Positions 25,536 through 33,001 of a stretch of 55,141 nt of DNA are shown piece by piece (positions within the stretch are counted from its first letter, which is position 1; the number at the start of each line of letters is the position of its first letter). The position numbers and the translations under genes were made by a program. This stretch comes from Streptosporangium pseudovulgare (lineage in GTDB: Bacteria > Actinomycetota > Actinomycetes > Streptosporangiales > Streptosporangiaceae), in NCBI RefSeq assembly GCF_014648055.1, contig NZ_BMQJ01000029.1:1-55141 (forward strand), in the 5' to 3' direction. The notes under the pieces are model-generated. The model searched no databases. It worked only from the letters and a program-made list of their open reading frames with translations, and was not told the origin of the DNA.

Positions 25536-26114
25536 ATGCTCAACCCCTCCCACCCCCTGCGCACCGACCGCCTCACCCTGCGCCCCTTCACCGAAGACGA
25601 CCTGCACCCCCTGCACGCCATCCACCGCCTGCCCGAAGTCGCCCGCTACCTGTACGGGGAACCCCACGACCTGGAACAGACCCGCGCCGCCCTGGCCAAG
25701 AAGATCACCTCCGCCGCACTGACCGACGAAGGCCAGGCCCTCTCTCTTGCGGTGCAGCTGACCGCCACCGGTGAACTCATCGGCGACGTCACCCTGTTCT
25801 GGCACAGCCGCACCCACCGAAGCGGCGAGATCGGCTACAGCTTCCACCCCGGCCACCACGGCAACGGCTACGCCACCGAAGCCGCCCGCCCGCTCCTGCG
25901 CCTGGGCTTCGAAGAGCTGGGCCTGCACCGCATCACCGGCCGCCTCGACGGCCGCAACCACGCCTCGGCCCGCGTGCTGGAACGCCTGGGCATGCGCCGC
26001 GAAGCCCACCTGGTGGAAAACGAGTTCGTCAAAGGCGAATGGACCGACGAGGTGATCTACGCGATGCTGCGCCGCGAGTGGGACGCCCACCCCCTGACGA
26101 AGGAACCACGATGA
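25536..26114 (+). CDS. RimJ/RimL-type GNAT acetyltransferase
   Basis: 192 residues: LRTDRLTLRPFTEDDLHPLHAIH, the acetyl-CoA site GYSFHPGHHGNGYATEAARPLLRLGFEELGLHRI, and NHASARVLERLGMRREAHLVENEFVKGEWTDEVIYAML. This is the typical RimJ/RimL layout; substrates may be protein N-termini or small amines. The stop overlaps the next gene's start (ATGA), so the two are translationally coupled. Confidence 0.9.
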   Translation: MLNPSHPLRTDRLTLRPFTEDDLHPLHAIHRLPEVARYLYGEPHDLEQTRAALAKKITSAALTDEGQALSLAVQLTATGELIGDVTLFWHSRTHRSGEIGYSFHPGHHGNGYATEAARPLLRLGFEELGLHRITGRLDGRNHASARVLERLGMRREAHLVENEFVKGEWTDEVIYAMLRREWDAHPLTKEPR

Positions 26115-26428
26115 CCATCCTGCACCTGGCCCTGGCCGCCGACTGGGACGCCGCCCGGGAAGCGGGGGAGTACCGCATCTCCACCCTCGGCCGCACCCTG
26201 GAGGAGGAAGGCTTCATCCACGCCTGCGCCGACCACGACCAGCTGCACGCCGTCGCCCGCCGCTACTACCGCGACGTCACCGACCCCCTGGTGCTGCTGA
26301 CCATCGACCCCACCGGCCTGGACGTCCGCCTGGAGATCCCCGCCGGCGCGCAGGAGGCCTTCCCCCACCTGTACGGGCCACTGCCGCTCACCGCGGTCGT
26401 CTCCGCCACCCCCTACACCCGTCCCTGA
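26111..26428 (+). CDS. DUF952 family protein
   Basis: 105 residues: MTILHLALAADWDAAREAGEYRISTLGRTLEEEGFIHACADHDQLHAVARRYY, then LVLLTIDPTGLDVRLE and FPHLYGPLPLTAVVSATPY. The EGFIHAC motif and the length match DUF952, small glutathione-S-transferase-associated or stand-alone proteins of unknown activity. It overlaps the upstream GNAT gene by 4 bp and probably forms a two-gene operon with it. Confidence 0.85.
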   Translation: MTILHLALAADWDAAREAGEYRISTLGRTLEEEGFIHACADHDQLHAVARRYYRDVTDPLVLLTIDPTGLDVRLEIPAGAQEAFPHLYGPLPLTAVVSATPYTRP

Positions 26429-26704
26429 CCCCGGCCCCACGCGGCCCGCGGCGCCGCCGCGGTCGCCCCCGTCCGCCGCAGGTCAGGGACGCGACAGGGG
26501 CGGACACAGACGGGCACCCCGGCCCCCGCCCGGGAGGACCGCGACCCCGCCGCCGCCCTCCCGGGCGCCTCCCGCCGACGGGAGGCCCCACACGCAAGAC
26601 GCCCACCACACCCCGGCACGCCTCACACGCACAGCGTCCGCCGGATGCGCCGCACCGCCAACGTCAGACCCGCCGTCACCACCACCGGCCGGTCACCCAG
26701 CCGC

Positions 26705-26852
26705 CCGGCCTCGTCGCCGGTGGCTTCCCCGCCCCGCCGGGACCCAGGGAACCGAACGCCTCACCCGGCGCCACATCCGGATCGATCCCATCGACCGCGG
26801 TGAAGTCCCCGAAACGTTTGACCAGCCCGCGCGCGTGAATAAGAGACTGCAC
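26705..26852 (-). pseudogene. ABC transporter ATPase, decayed N-terminal fragment
   Basis: From a GTG at 26852 the minus strand encodes SLIHARGLVKRFGDFTAVDGI, VAPGEAFGSLGPGGAGK and then loses similarity. This is the first 45 residues of a DrrA-type drug-export ATPase, with Walker A altered from GPNGAGKTT to GPGGAGKPP and nothing of the rest. It is a relic in the 570-bp gap between the DUF952 gene and the small membrane protein. I see no other gene in that gap. Confidence 0.65.
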
Positions 26853-26996
26853 AGCCACCAACCCGAGCCGTGACAGAACCTCCCGGAAACCCGAAAGGAC
26901 AGAACCCCCACCCCGGTCACCCACCCGCAAAACCGACCCCGTCCCTCACCCCCCGGAAAACCCCCGCCCCCGGCGACCCATCCGCAAAGGACACCC

Positions 26997-27287
26997 ATGT
27001 CGGATCCGCTGCTCATCCTGGCCGTGACGATCCTGGCCGCCATCATCGCCATCGCCCTCATCATCTGGGCCGTCCGCATCGCCCAGCGCCCCCGCAACGC
27101 CCTGCTGCACGGCGGCCTCAGCCCCGAACTCCTCGCCCGAGCCCTCGAACTCAAAGCCACCGACCAGTTCGACCAGGCCGTCTTCCTCGTCCGCGGCGAA
27201 ACCGGCCTCAGCCACCGCGCCGCCACCCGCCTGGTCAGGAAACTCCGCCCCGCACCCCCCGCACCCCCCGCACCCCCCGCCATCTGA
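26997..27287 (+). CDS. Small membrane-anchored protein with L7/L12-CTD-like motif
   Basis: 96 residues. An N-terminal membrane helix (LLILAVTILAAIIAIALIIWAV) is followed by a cytoplasmic segment LKATDQFDQAVFLVRGETGLSHRAATRLVRKL. This resembles the helical part of the ribosomal protein L7/L12 C-terminal domain (pattern K.xAVxLVRxxTGLxxxxAxxxV). A Pro/Ala tail ends it. AAGGA precedes the ATG. A second protein with the same QAVFLVRGETG core lies at 32263-32730, and both are next to a tyrosine recombinase gene. Function unknown. Confidence 0.75.
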   Translation: MSDPLLILAVTILAAIIAIALIIWAVRIAQRPRNALLHGGLSPELLARALELKATDQFDQAVFLVRGETGLSHRAATRLVRKLRPAPPAPPAPPAI

Positions 27288-27457
27288 CGCACCGCACCCC
27301 GGCAGGACAGGGCACAGGCCAGGGGCGGGGGAGCGGAGCACCGCACCCCGGCCCGGCTCGCCCCCGCCACCCGCCCCACAGAGCCAGGACGCAGGGGAGG
27401 GGACAGGCCCGCAAACCCCCGCCCGCCCCCGACACACCGTCACCGGCCCCCACCGCC

Positions 27458-28477
27458 CTACGACCCCCGCCGCTCCCCATCGGCATCGGCCAGCCGCTCC
27501 AGCACCCCGTACGCCGGATTGCCCCGCGCCGCCCGCCGCACCTCACGCGCCGTGGAAGCCACATACGCCTGACCCGTCACGATCGAGGCATGCCCCAGCA
27601 ACTCCATCAGCTCATGCGCCGAAGCCCCCCGCTCGGCCAGCCGCGTGGCGAACTCATGCCGCAACGCATGCACCAGCGTCCCCCGCTGCACCCGATCATG
27701 CACCCCCGCATACCGGTAGCACTGCCGCACCAGATACTGCAGCCCACCCCGCCGCAACGCCTCGTTGCGATTGTCCACCAGCAGCGGCGCCGACCGGGGG
27801 AGCGCGGCCAGCCCGAAACGCCGCATCCGGCTCTCCAGATACCGCTCGATCAGCAACTCCACCGGCGCCTCGATCGGCAGCGAACGCGTCCGCCCGCCCT
27901 TGCCCACCACCTGCACCCGCCGATCCCCGGCCGAACCACCCACCGACCCCAGCGTCAACCCCAAAAGCTCCGCCGACCGCATCCCCGTCACCAGCGCCAG
28001 CGCCAGCACCACCAGATCCCGCTCCACCCACGGATCCCGAGCCTTACGCGCCCCCGCCGCGATCCGCTCCAGCAGCATCCCCGACGCATCCCCATCACCC
28101 AGCAACGGCTTGGGCGCCTTGGCCGGCTGCCGCGGCCGGGGGACCGCCGCCATCGGATTGCCCTCCACCAGCCCCTCGGCCACACAGAACGTCAAAAACT
28201 GGTTCCAGGCGCTCCAGGCCCGGTTCACACTCGCCGCCGACCGCGGCCCGGCGAACTCGGCGAACGCCGTCCGCACCAGCCGCCCCGACAGACCACCCAC
28301 CTCGAGCTCACCCGGCGCGCACCCCGCCTGAGCGGCCGCCAGCTCCGCCACCGCACGCAGATCCCGGGCGTACCCGGCGATCGTGTGCGCCGACAGCTTC
28401 TTGACCCGCAACGCGAACAAGAACTCCTCGGCCGCCTCACGCACGCTCATCGGCCCACCCGCCTCACCGGCGCCCAT
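27458..28477 (-). CDS. Tyrosine recombinase (XerC/D-like)
   Basis: About 339 residues. An N-terminal SAM-like core-binding domain (SVREAAEEFLFALRVKKLSAHTIAGYARDL) is followed by the catalytic domain with R167 (TGMRSAELLGL), K193 (VGKGGRTRSLPI), H270-x-x-R273 (HALRHEFATRLAERGASAHELMELLGH), H296 and nucleophile Y305 (GQAYVASTAR). All residues for strand cleavage are present. I start at ATG 28477 (CGGGGG upstream); 28495 and 28450 are alternatives. A dif-like palindrome lies 38 bp upstream. No phage genes or attachment repeats are obvious nearby. Confidence 0.9.
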   Translation of the reverse strand: MGAGEAGGPMSVREAAEEFLFALRVKKLSAHTIAGYARDLRAVAELAAAQAGCAPGELEVGGLSGRLVRTAFAEFAGPRSAASVNRAWSAWNQFLTFCVAEGLVEGNPMAAVPRPRQPAKAPKPLLGDGDASGMLLERIAAGARKARDPWVERDLVVLALALVTGMRSAELLGLTLGSVGGSAGDRRVQVVGKGGRTRSLPIEAPVELLIERYLESRMRRFGLAALPRSAPLLVDNRNEALRRGGLQYLVRQCYRYAGVHDRVQRGTLVHALRHEFATRLAERGASAHELMELLGHASIVTGQAYVASTAREVRRAARGNPAYGVLERLADADGERRGS

Positions 28478-28515
28478 CACACACCCCCGTCCCATGACAG
28501 GGGACCACCCACAAA

Positions 28516-28541
28516 TGATGCATAAGTGCGATTATGCATCA
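28516..28541. promoter_or_regulatory. dif-like recombination site or operator next to the recombinase gene
   Basis: TGATGCATAA-GTGCGA-TTATGCATCA: perfect 10-bp arms around a 6-bp asymmetric centre. The CATAA-N6-TTATG core is the hallmark of XerCD dif sites (11-6-11 layout). It lies just upstream of a tyrosine recombinase, as in single-recombinase systems such as XerS/difSL and XerH/difH. A regulator binding site is the alternative, since the recombinase promoter must lie here. Confidence 0.55.
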
Positions 28542-29204
28542 AGCACACCGGCAACCACAGCCGACACCCCGAAACAAGCCCACCACGGACACCCGCCGAC
28601 GCACCATCCACCAGCCGCCCGGCACCGCACACCCGCCCGCATCCCTAGTGAAATCGGCGGCGAGCACCGAGGCGAACACCGACACCGACACTGAGACGAA
28701 CACCGACGCCGACAAGAACACGGCGCGCGACGCCGGGACACGACAGCCGAAGCGGCGACCGCACAAAAGACCCGTCGGGCAAAAGACCCGTGCCGCGCCT
28801 TCCGTACCGCCGCACCGGGCAGGACCGGATGCCGCCGCGCGCCAGGAACGGCCGGGTGCGCCGGCACCCGATCCCGCACCGGCTCCGTACCGGCCACCGC
28901 GCGGACCGCACCCGACGCCGGCCCCGCGTCGCCATGCGCACCCGGCCCCAGGCACCCGGCCTGACCGCCGGGCGTGAAACGATCATCGGACGCGGGGCGC
29001 GCGCTTCCCGCCGGCCGGGACGGTCATGGCAGGCGGGACGGCGAGCAGGCAGACCCGCCCGACCCACCAGACCGGGCGGCCGTGGAAGCCGGCAGCCGGC
29101 ATGCCGGCATGAGGCGGGCGGCCGTTCCGGGAGCCCTGCGGCGCCCCCGGTCCCCTCGCCGCCACGGCCGGTCTTCCAGCACCCGGCACACCATTAAAAC
29201 GGAC
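28542..29204. other. No convincing gene; low-complexity GC-rich spacer
   Basis: About 660 bp between the recombinase and GlxA-type genes. Open frames exist on both strands but encode only Arg/Pro- or Gly/Ser/Val-rich sequence without domains. It contains irregular GAACACCGAC-type repeats near 28672-28722, a direct repeat AAAAGACCCGT (about 28764 and 28779), and a perfect palindrome GCCGGCATGCCGGC at 29095-29108. Confidence 0.5.
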
Positions 29205-29248
29205 ATAAGATCTTATACCGGACAGAAGCTGAATTCTGTCCGGTATAA
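29205..29248. promoter_or_regulatory. Overlapping palindromes upstream of the GlxA-type regulator
   Basis: ATAAGATCTTAT (29205-29216) is a perfect 12-bp palindrome. It overlaps a perfect 15-bp inverted repeat, arms 29213-29227 and 29234-29248 around GCTGAA (core CCGGACAGAA / TTCTGTCCGG). This is the most AT-rich stretch for kilobases and lies 115 bp before the regulator's likely start. A compound operator/promoter is likely; a hairpin in RNA is also possible. Confidence 0.5.
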
Positions 29249-29332
29249 CCGGCACACCGACCGGCCTTCCACACACGGGTGTGCCGGGCGGCCCCGCCGC
29301 CCGCGTCGCACGTCAGTGGCAGCGATGCCGGC

Positions 29333-29354
29333 ATGCGGGAATTTCCCGCCATAC
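29333..29354 (+). promoter_or_regulatory. 22-bp motif, copy 1 (GGGAATTTCCC core)
   Basis: The segment centred on GGGAATTTCCCGCCATAC matches the reverse complement of 30530-30551 at 20 of 22 positions. It ends 8 bp before the GTG I prefer as start of the AraC-type gene, so it probably lies in that gene's leader or promoter. Confidence 0.6.
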
Positions 29355-29362
29355 TGGCGTTC

Positions 29363-30319
29363 GTGATTCGCAGGGTCGTGGCCGTGGTCGGAGACAGAGT
29401 CGCCGCGTTCGAGCTCGGGATCGCCTGCCAGGTGTTCGGCCTGGATCGCACCGATGACGGATTGCCCGTCCACGACTTCGCGGTCTGCGCGCCGGAGCCC
29501 GGCGTGATCCCCACGACCTCGGGGTTCGCCGTCCAGGTCGAGCATGGGCTGGACCGCCTCGCCGACGCGGACCTCGTGGTCGTCCCCGCCTGGCCGCAGC
29601 TCGACGCGCCCGTCGCCGAGCCGCTGCTGGCGGCCCTGCGGGAGGCCGCCGGGCGTGGCGCCAGGGTGCTGACCGTCTGCACGGGCGCGTTCCTGCCGGC
29701 CGCCGCCGGGCTGCTCGACGGCAGGCGTGCCACCACGCACTGGCAGTTCGCCGAACTGCTCGCCCGCCGTCACCCCCGGGTCAGTGTCGACCCCGCCATC
29801 CTGTACGTCGAGGACGGCCCGGTGCTCAGCAGCGCCGGAGCCGCGGCCGGGATCGACGCCTGCCTGCACCTCATGCGGCTGGAGTACGGGGCCGCCACGG
29901 CCAACGCCCTGGCCCGGCGCCTGGTCGTGCCTGCCCATCGCGCCGGCGGGCAGGCCCAGTACGTGGAGGCGCCCGTACCGCCGCAGCGCACCCCGTACGA
30001 GCTGTCGGAGCTGCTCGACTGGATTCTGGAGCACCTGGACCGGCCGCTGACGGTGGAGGCGCTGGCGGCGCGCGCGGCCATGTCGCCGCGCACGTTCGCC
30101 AGGCGGTTCAAGGCGCTGACGGGCACCACCCCGCACCGCTGGCTGCTCGAACGAAGGCTCCGGTTCGCCGAGGAGCTGCTGGAGACCACCGATCTGGGGG
30201 TGGACGCCGTGGCCGTCCGGGCCGGGTTCGGTGGCGCCGACACCCTGCGGCATCACTTCGCGGCCCGCCGCGGTGTCGCCCCCGCGGTCTACCGCCGCGC
30301 CTTCCGCCGTACCCCGTGA
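29363..30319 (+). CDS. GlxA-type AraC family regulator (DJ-1/PfpI plus AraC HTH)
   Basis: 318 residues. The N-terminal DJ-1/PfpI-like domain (IRRVVAVVGDRVAAFELGIACQVFGLDR; VLTVCTGAFLPAAAGLLDGRRATTHW) carries a Cys at the nucleophile elbow. The C-terminal AraC domain has two HTH motifs (LDRPLTVEALAARAAMSPRTFARRFKALTGTTPHRWLLERRL; DLGVDAVAVRAGFGGADTLRHHFAARRGVAPAVYR). I prefer GTG 29363 because family members begin with (M)xRRVVVVV. ATG 29333 would add ten residues encoded by the repeated 22-bp motif. The likely target is the adjacent downstream gene. Confidence 0.88.
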   Translation: MIRRVVAVVGDRVAAFELGIACQVFGLDRTDDGLPVHDFAVCAPEPGVIPTTSGFAVQVEHGLDRLADADLVVVPAWPQLDAPVAEPLLAALREAAGRGARVLTVCTGAFLPAAAGLLDGRRATTHWQFAELLARRHPRVSVDPAILYVEDGPVLSSAGAAAGIDACLHLMRLEYGAATANALARRLVVPAHRAGGQAQYVEAPVPPQRTPYELSELLDWILEHLDRPLTVEALAARAAMSPRTFARRFKALTGTTPHRWLLERRLRFAEELLETTDLGVDAVAVRAGFGGADTLRHHFAARRGVAPAVYRRAFRRTP

Positions 30320-30529
30320 CCGGCCGGCCGCGCGAATGCGGGACGTGCCGCGCCGCGCCGTGGGGGATCGTCCGCTCCCCCACGGGCGGCCTCGGCCGGT
30401 CATCGGGCCGGTCCGGCGATGCGGCCCGCCCGGCGCCGGTCAGCCGGGTCCGCCGGGCCGTGCGCGCCGGTCGTTCACGGCCGGACGGTACGGCACATGC
30501 CTGCGGAGCCGGTGGCCGACAGGAAAGGA

Positions 30530-30551
30530 GTATGGCAGGAAATTCCCGTAT
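30530..30551 (-). promoter_or_regulatory. 22-bp motif, copy 2, inverted
   Basis: Read on the minus strand this matches 29333-29354 at 20 of 22 bases (core GGGAATTTCC and CCATAC). It lies immediately before the start of the GH43-like gene and overlaps a mini-ORF. Two inverted copies thus flank the regulator gene, in front of it and of its downstream neighbour. Confidence 0.6.
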
Positions 30552-30555
30552 ATGA
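30532..30555 (+). CDS. Possible seven-codon leader ORF (MAGNSRI)
   Basis: ATG at 30532 follows a very strong ribosome-binding site (AGGAAAGGAG) and encodes MAGNSRI. Its TGA overlaps an ATG at 30552 that is in frame with the next gene (ATGA coupling). That ATG has no good site of its own. The peptide is encoded by the repeated 22-bp motif, so it may be incidental to a DNA element. Confidence 0.35.
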   Translation: MAGNSRI

Positions 30556-31535
30556 GCAGTACTGCCACTGCCCTGTGGTCCTCTCTCCCGCACAGACTCA
30601 AGACCATGACATCGAGCACACACCGCCGCCCCCGGCCCGCGCCGTCCTTCCCCCTGCCGGGAAAGGAGTGCCACGCGGTCGCCGTTCCCGCGCCCGGCGC
30701 CGGCCCGCAGCGCTGGGCCGGCGCGCCGAGCGCCGCACTCGACGCCGACGGCACGTTCGTCCTGGCCTACCGCGTACGTGACGACGGCGAGGACCACAAC
30801 GTCGTGGCCCGCTCCCCCGACGGCGAGCGCTTCACCACTGTCGCGGTCCTGCCGCGCGGCCGCTTCGGCGCGGCGATGGTGGAGCGCCCCGCCCTGGTGC
30901 GCACCCCGTCCGGCCGGTGGCGGTTGTACGTCAGCTGCGCCACGCCCGGCACCAGGCACTGGTGGATCGGGGTCGTGGAGGCCGTGTCCCCGGAGGGCCT
31001 GGCCGAGGCGGAGGTGTGGCCGGTCTTCACCGGCGACGCCCGTACCGGTGTCAAGGACCCGGTGATCCGGTACGACGGCGGGGAATGGCGGGCCTGGATC
31101 TGCTGCCACCCGCTGGAGGTGCCGGGCGCCGAGGACCGCATGAGCACCGCGTACGCCACCAGCCGTGACGGGCTGCGCTGGCGATGGCACGGCACCGTCC
31201 TCACCGGCCGGCCCGGCTCGTGGGACGCCCGCGGCGCCCGGCTGACCAGCGTCCTGCCCGACGGCCGTGCCTGCTACGACGGCCGCGCCTCGGCGGCGGA
31301 GAACTGGCGCGAACGCACCGGGCTGGCGACGCCGGCCGGCACCGGCGAACCCCCCCGGGGCGGCGCCGGCGGCGCGCCGCTGCTGGCGCCGGTGGACGGC
31401 CCGCCCGTCGCGGACGTCCGCTATCTCGACGTGCTCGCCCTTCCGGACGGCTCCCACCGGATCTTCTACGAGGCCCGGCTGCCCGACGACAGCCACGAGC
31501 TGCGCACCGAACCGGTGCGGGTCCCTGTGACGTGA
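30552..31535 (+). CDS. GH43-like five-bladed beta-propeller protein
   Basis: Up to 327 residues. FPLPGKECHAVAVPAPGAGPQRWAGAPSAALDADGTFVLAYRVR, VERPALVRTPSGRWRLYVSCA, VKDPVIRYDGGEWRAWICCHP, MSTAYATSRDGLRWRWHGTVL and ADVRYLDVLALPDGSHRIFYEA are blades typical of glycosidase-like propellers related to GH43/GH32. Acidic residues in VKDP and at blade starts suit a glycan-binding or hydrolytic site, but no substrate is evident and no signal peptide is seen. The start is uncertain: 30552 (coupled to a mini-ORF) or 30606 (nearer the conserved part). It is probably controlled by the upstream AraC-type regulator. Confidence 0.75.
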   Translation: MSSTATALWSSLPHRLKTMTSSTHRRPRPAPSFPLPGKECHAVAVPAPGAGPQRWAGAPSAALDADGTFVLAYRVRDDGEDHNVVARSPDGERFTTVAVLPRGRFGAAMVERPALVRTPSGRWRLYVSCATPGTRHWWIGVVEAVSPEGLAEAEVWPVFTGDARTGVKDPVIRYDGGEWRAWICCHPLEVPGAEDRMSTAYATSRDGLRWRWHGTVLTGRPGSWDARGARLTSVLPDGRACYDGRASAAENWRERTGLATPAGTGEPPRGGAGGAPLLAPVDGPPVADVRYLDVLALPDGSHRIFYEARLPDDSHELRTEPVRVPVT

Positions 31536-31716
31536 CCGGTCTCACGGCTGTGCCGCGGGTCCTCCGCGGCGTCCCGCGCTCCCCTCCGGAGGGCCTCCCT
31601 TCGGGCTCCCGGGCCGAAGCGCAGGCTCTCCCGGCCGCCGGGGCTGGCGTGGCTCGGCGAGATTGTCGGTGGCGCGTCCTACCATGAGCCGTCTCACGGG
31701 AAGGGACGCTGCATCG

Positions 31717-32190
31717 ATGCCGGAGCCGCTGAATTCGCCGACAGTGCCGTTGCTGGTCACCACCGATCTGCCGCCGGATACCGACCTGGCGGAGTTCGGC
31801 CGCGTCGTGGCCGACGCGGTGCGCACCCTCATCTGCGAGGAGGGGGTTTCACATGAGGGGTTCCTGCGGGGCGGGGTGTTCTGGCTGGATCCGCCGCGTC
31901 CGGGCGGCCCGGGTGCGGTGCCGGCTGCGGCCGGTGAGCTGCGGTTCGCGGCGCTGATCGGTCATCTGTCGGTGCCGGGGATGCGGGCGACGGCGCGGGA
32001 GGTGGCCGCCCACGCCCGGAAGGTGATCACGCGGGCGGTGGCGGCGCGTTACGGTGACCTGGGCAGTCCGGCGGCGGTGCTGGCGATCCGCGCCGAGGAC
32101 GTGGGTGAGCGCACTCCCCCGTCGGCGGTCGTGGTCGCCACGGGCGGCGCGGCGGCCGAACCGGCCGTGGCCGTTCAGGCCTACGCCTGA
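31717..32190 (+). CDS. Hypothetical protein
   Basis: 157 residues: VPLLVTTDLPPDTDLAEFGRVVADAVRTLICEEGVSHEGFLRGGVFWLDPP, then LRFAALIGHLSVPGMRATAREVAAHARKVITRAVAARYGDLGSPAAVLAIRAEDVG. The alternating hydrophobic strands and amphipathic helices suggest a compact soluble alpha/beta domain. I do not recognise a family. ATG 31717 has GGAAGGGA about ten bases upstream; ATG 31684 is an alternative. It is convergent with the L7/L12-like gene. Confidence 0.6.
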   Translation: MPEPLNSPTVPLLVTTDLPPDTDLAEFGRVVADAVRTLICEEGVSHEGFLRGGVFWLDPPRPGGPGAVPAAAGELRFAALIGHLSVPGMRATAREVAAHARKVITRAVAARYGDLGSPAAVLAIRAEDVGERTPPSAVVVATGGAAAEPAVAVQAYA

Positions 32191-32262
32191 CGCCTCCCGG
32201 AGTCCGGGTGGCCGGGCCGTGCGGGAAAGCGCCCGAGGCGGTCAGGACGGTGCGGGGCCGAG

Positions 32263-32730
32263 TCAGTCGAGGGAGTCGACGAAGCGCTTGGCGTCGGCCT
32301 CGTCCATGCCGGTCTCTCCTCTGACGAGGAACACCGCCTGCTCGGCGCGGCCGGCGGCCTTGAGGTGGCGGACGCGGGTGGCCAGGTCGGCCGCGGGCTG
32401 CGGGGCGGCGATCGGGCCGGGCGCGGCGGGGCCGGGGTGGAGGGGGGCGCGGTACGGCGGGCGCCCCGCGGCGAGGTCGTCGGTGTAGCGTTTGGCGTCG
32501 GCCAGGCCGAGGCCGGTCTGCTCGCGGACGAGTTTGACGGCCTGGATGGTCTTGCCCGCGGTGATCAGGCCGGTGGCCTGGCGGTGCAGTTCGGCGGGGT
32601 CGAGGCGCGGCCGGGGTGCCGACGTGACGGAGCCGCGGGTGCCCCGGCGGATCACCCCGATGAGGAACGCGGCCAGTACCGCGAGCAGCGCGACGAAGAT
32701 GATCAGTTCGGTGGGCCCGAGGTTCGCCAT
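32263..32730 (-). CDS. Membrane-anchored protein with two L7/L12-CTD-like motifs
   Basis: 155 residues. An N-terminal membrane helix (ELIIFVALLAVLAAFLIGVI) is followed by two copies of a short helical module: ITAGKTIQAVKLVREQTGLGLADAKRYTDDL (about 55-85) and LKAAGRAEQAVFLVRGETGMDEADAKRFVDSL (about 124-155). The first is close to the L7/L12 C-terminal helices, and the second shares QAVFLVRGETG with the protein at 26997-27287. A Pro-rich linker joins them. It is divergent from a tyrosine recombinase gene. Proteins of this kind are common in actinobacteria without known function. Confidence 0.75.
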   Translation of the reverse strand: MANLGPTELIIFVALLAVLAAFLIGVIRRGTRGSVTSAPRPRLDPAELHRQATGLITAGKTIQAVKLVREQTGLGLADAKRYTDDLAAGRPPYRAPLHPGPAAPGPIAAPQPAADLATRVRHLKAAGRAEQAVFLVRGETGMDEADAKRFVDSLD

Positions 32731-33001
32731 GGCGTGATCGTACGCCCGGCGCCGGGACGGCGAGGAGGGTGCCGGGGCGAGCCGCTCCGACTCCCCCCGC
32801 CCGTCCCTCCCCGCCTTCCTCCGGGCGGCCAGGAGGGGCGGACTGTGACGGGGGCCGCCGGGGAAGGTGGGCTCTCCTGCCCGTCGGAGCCTTCTCCGGT
32901 GGGTCTTCTCCGTGGGTCTCCGCCGGGGTGCGGCCGCCGGTGGGCGAAGGCGGGGGCGGTTGTCGGCGCCGGCCGGTACGGTCAGTGGTGATCGAGGAAG
33001 G

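Noticed and set aside
28672..28722. Repeated GACACCGAC-like units as a CRISPR or satellite
   Set aside because: Units are short, irregular and without spacers of constant size.
28534..28977. A 147-residue plus-strand ORF after the dif-like site
   Set aside because: Composition is Pro/Thr/Arg-rich with no ordered segments, there is no ribosome-binding site, and its ATG lies inside the palindrome.
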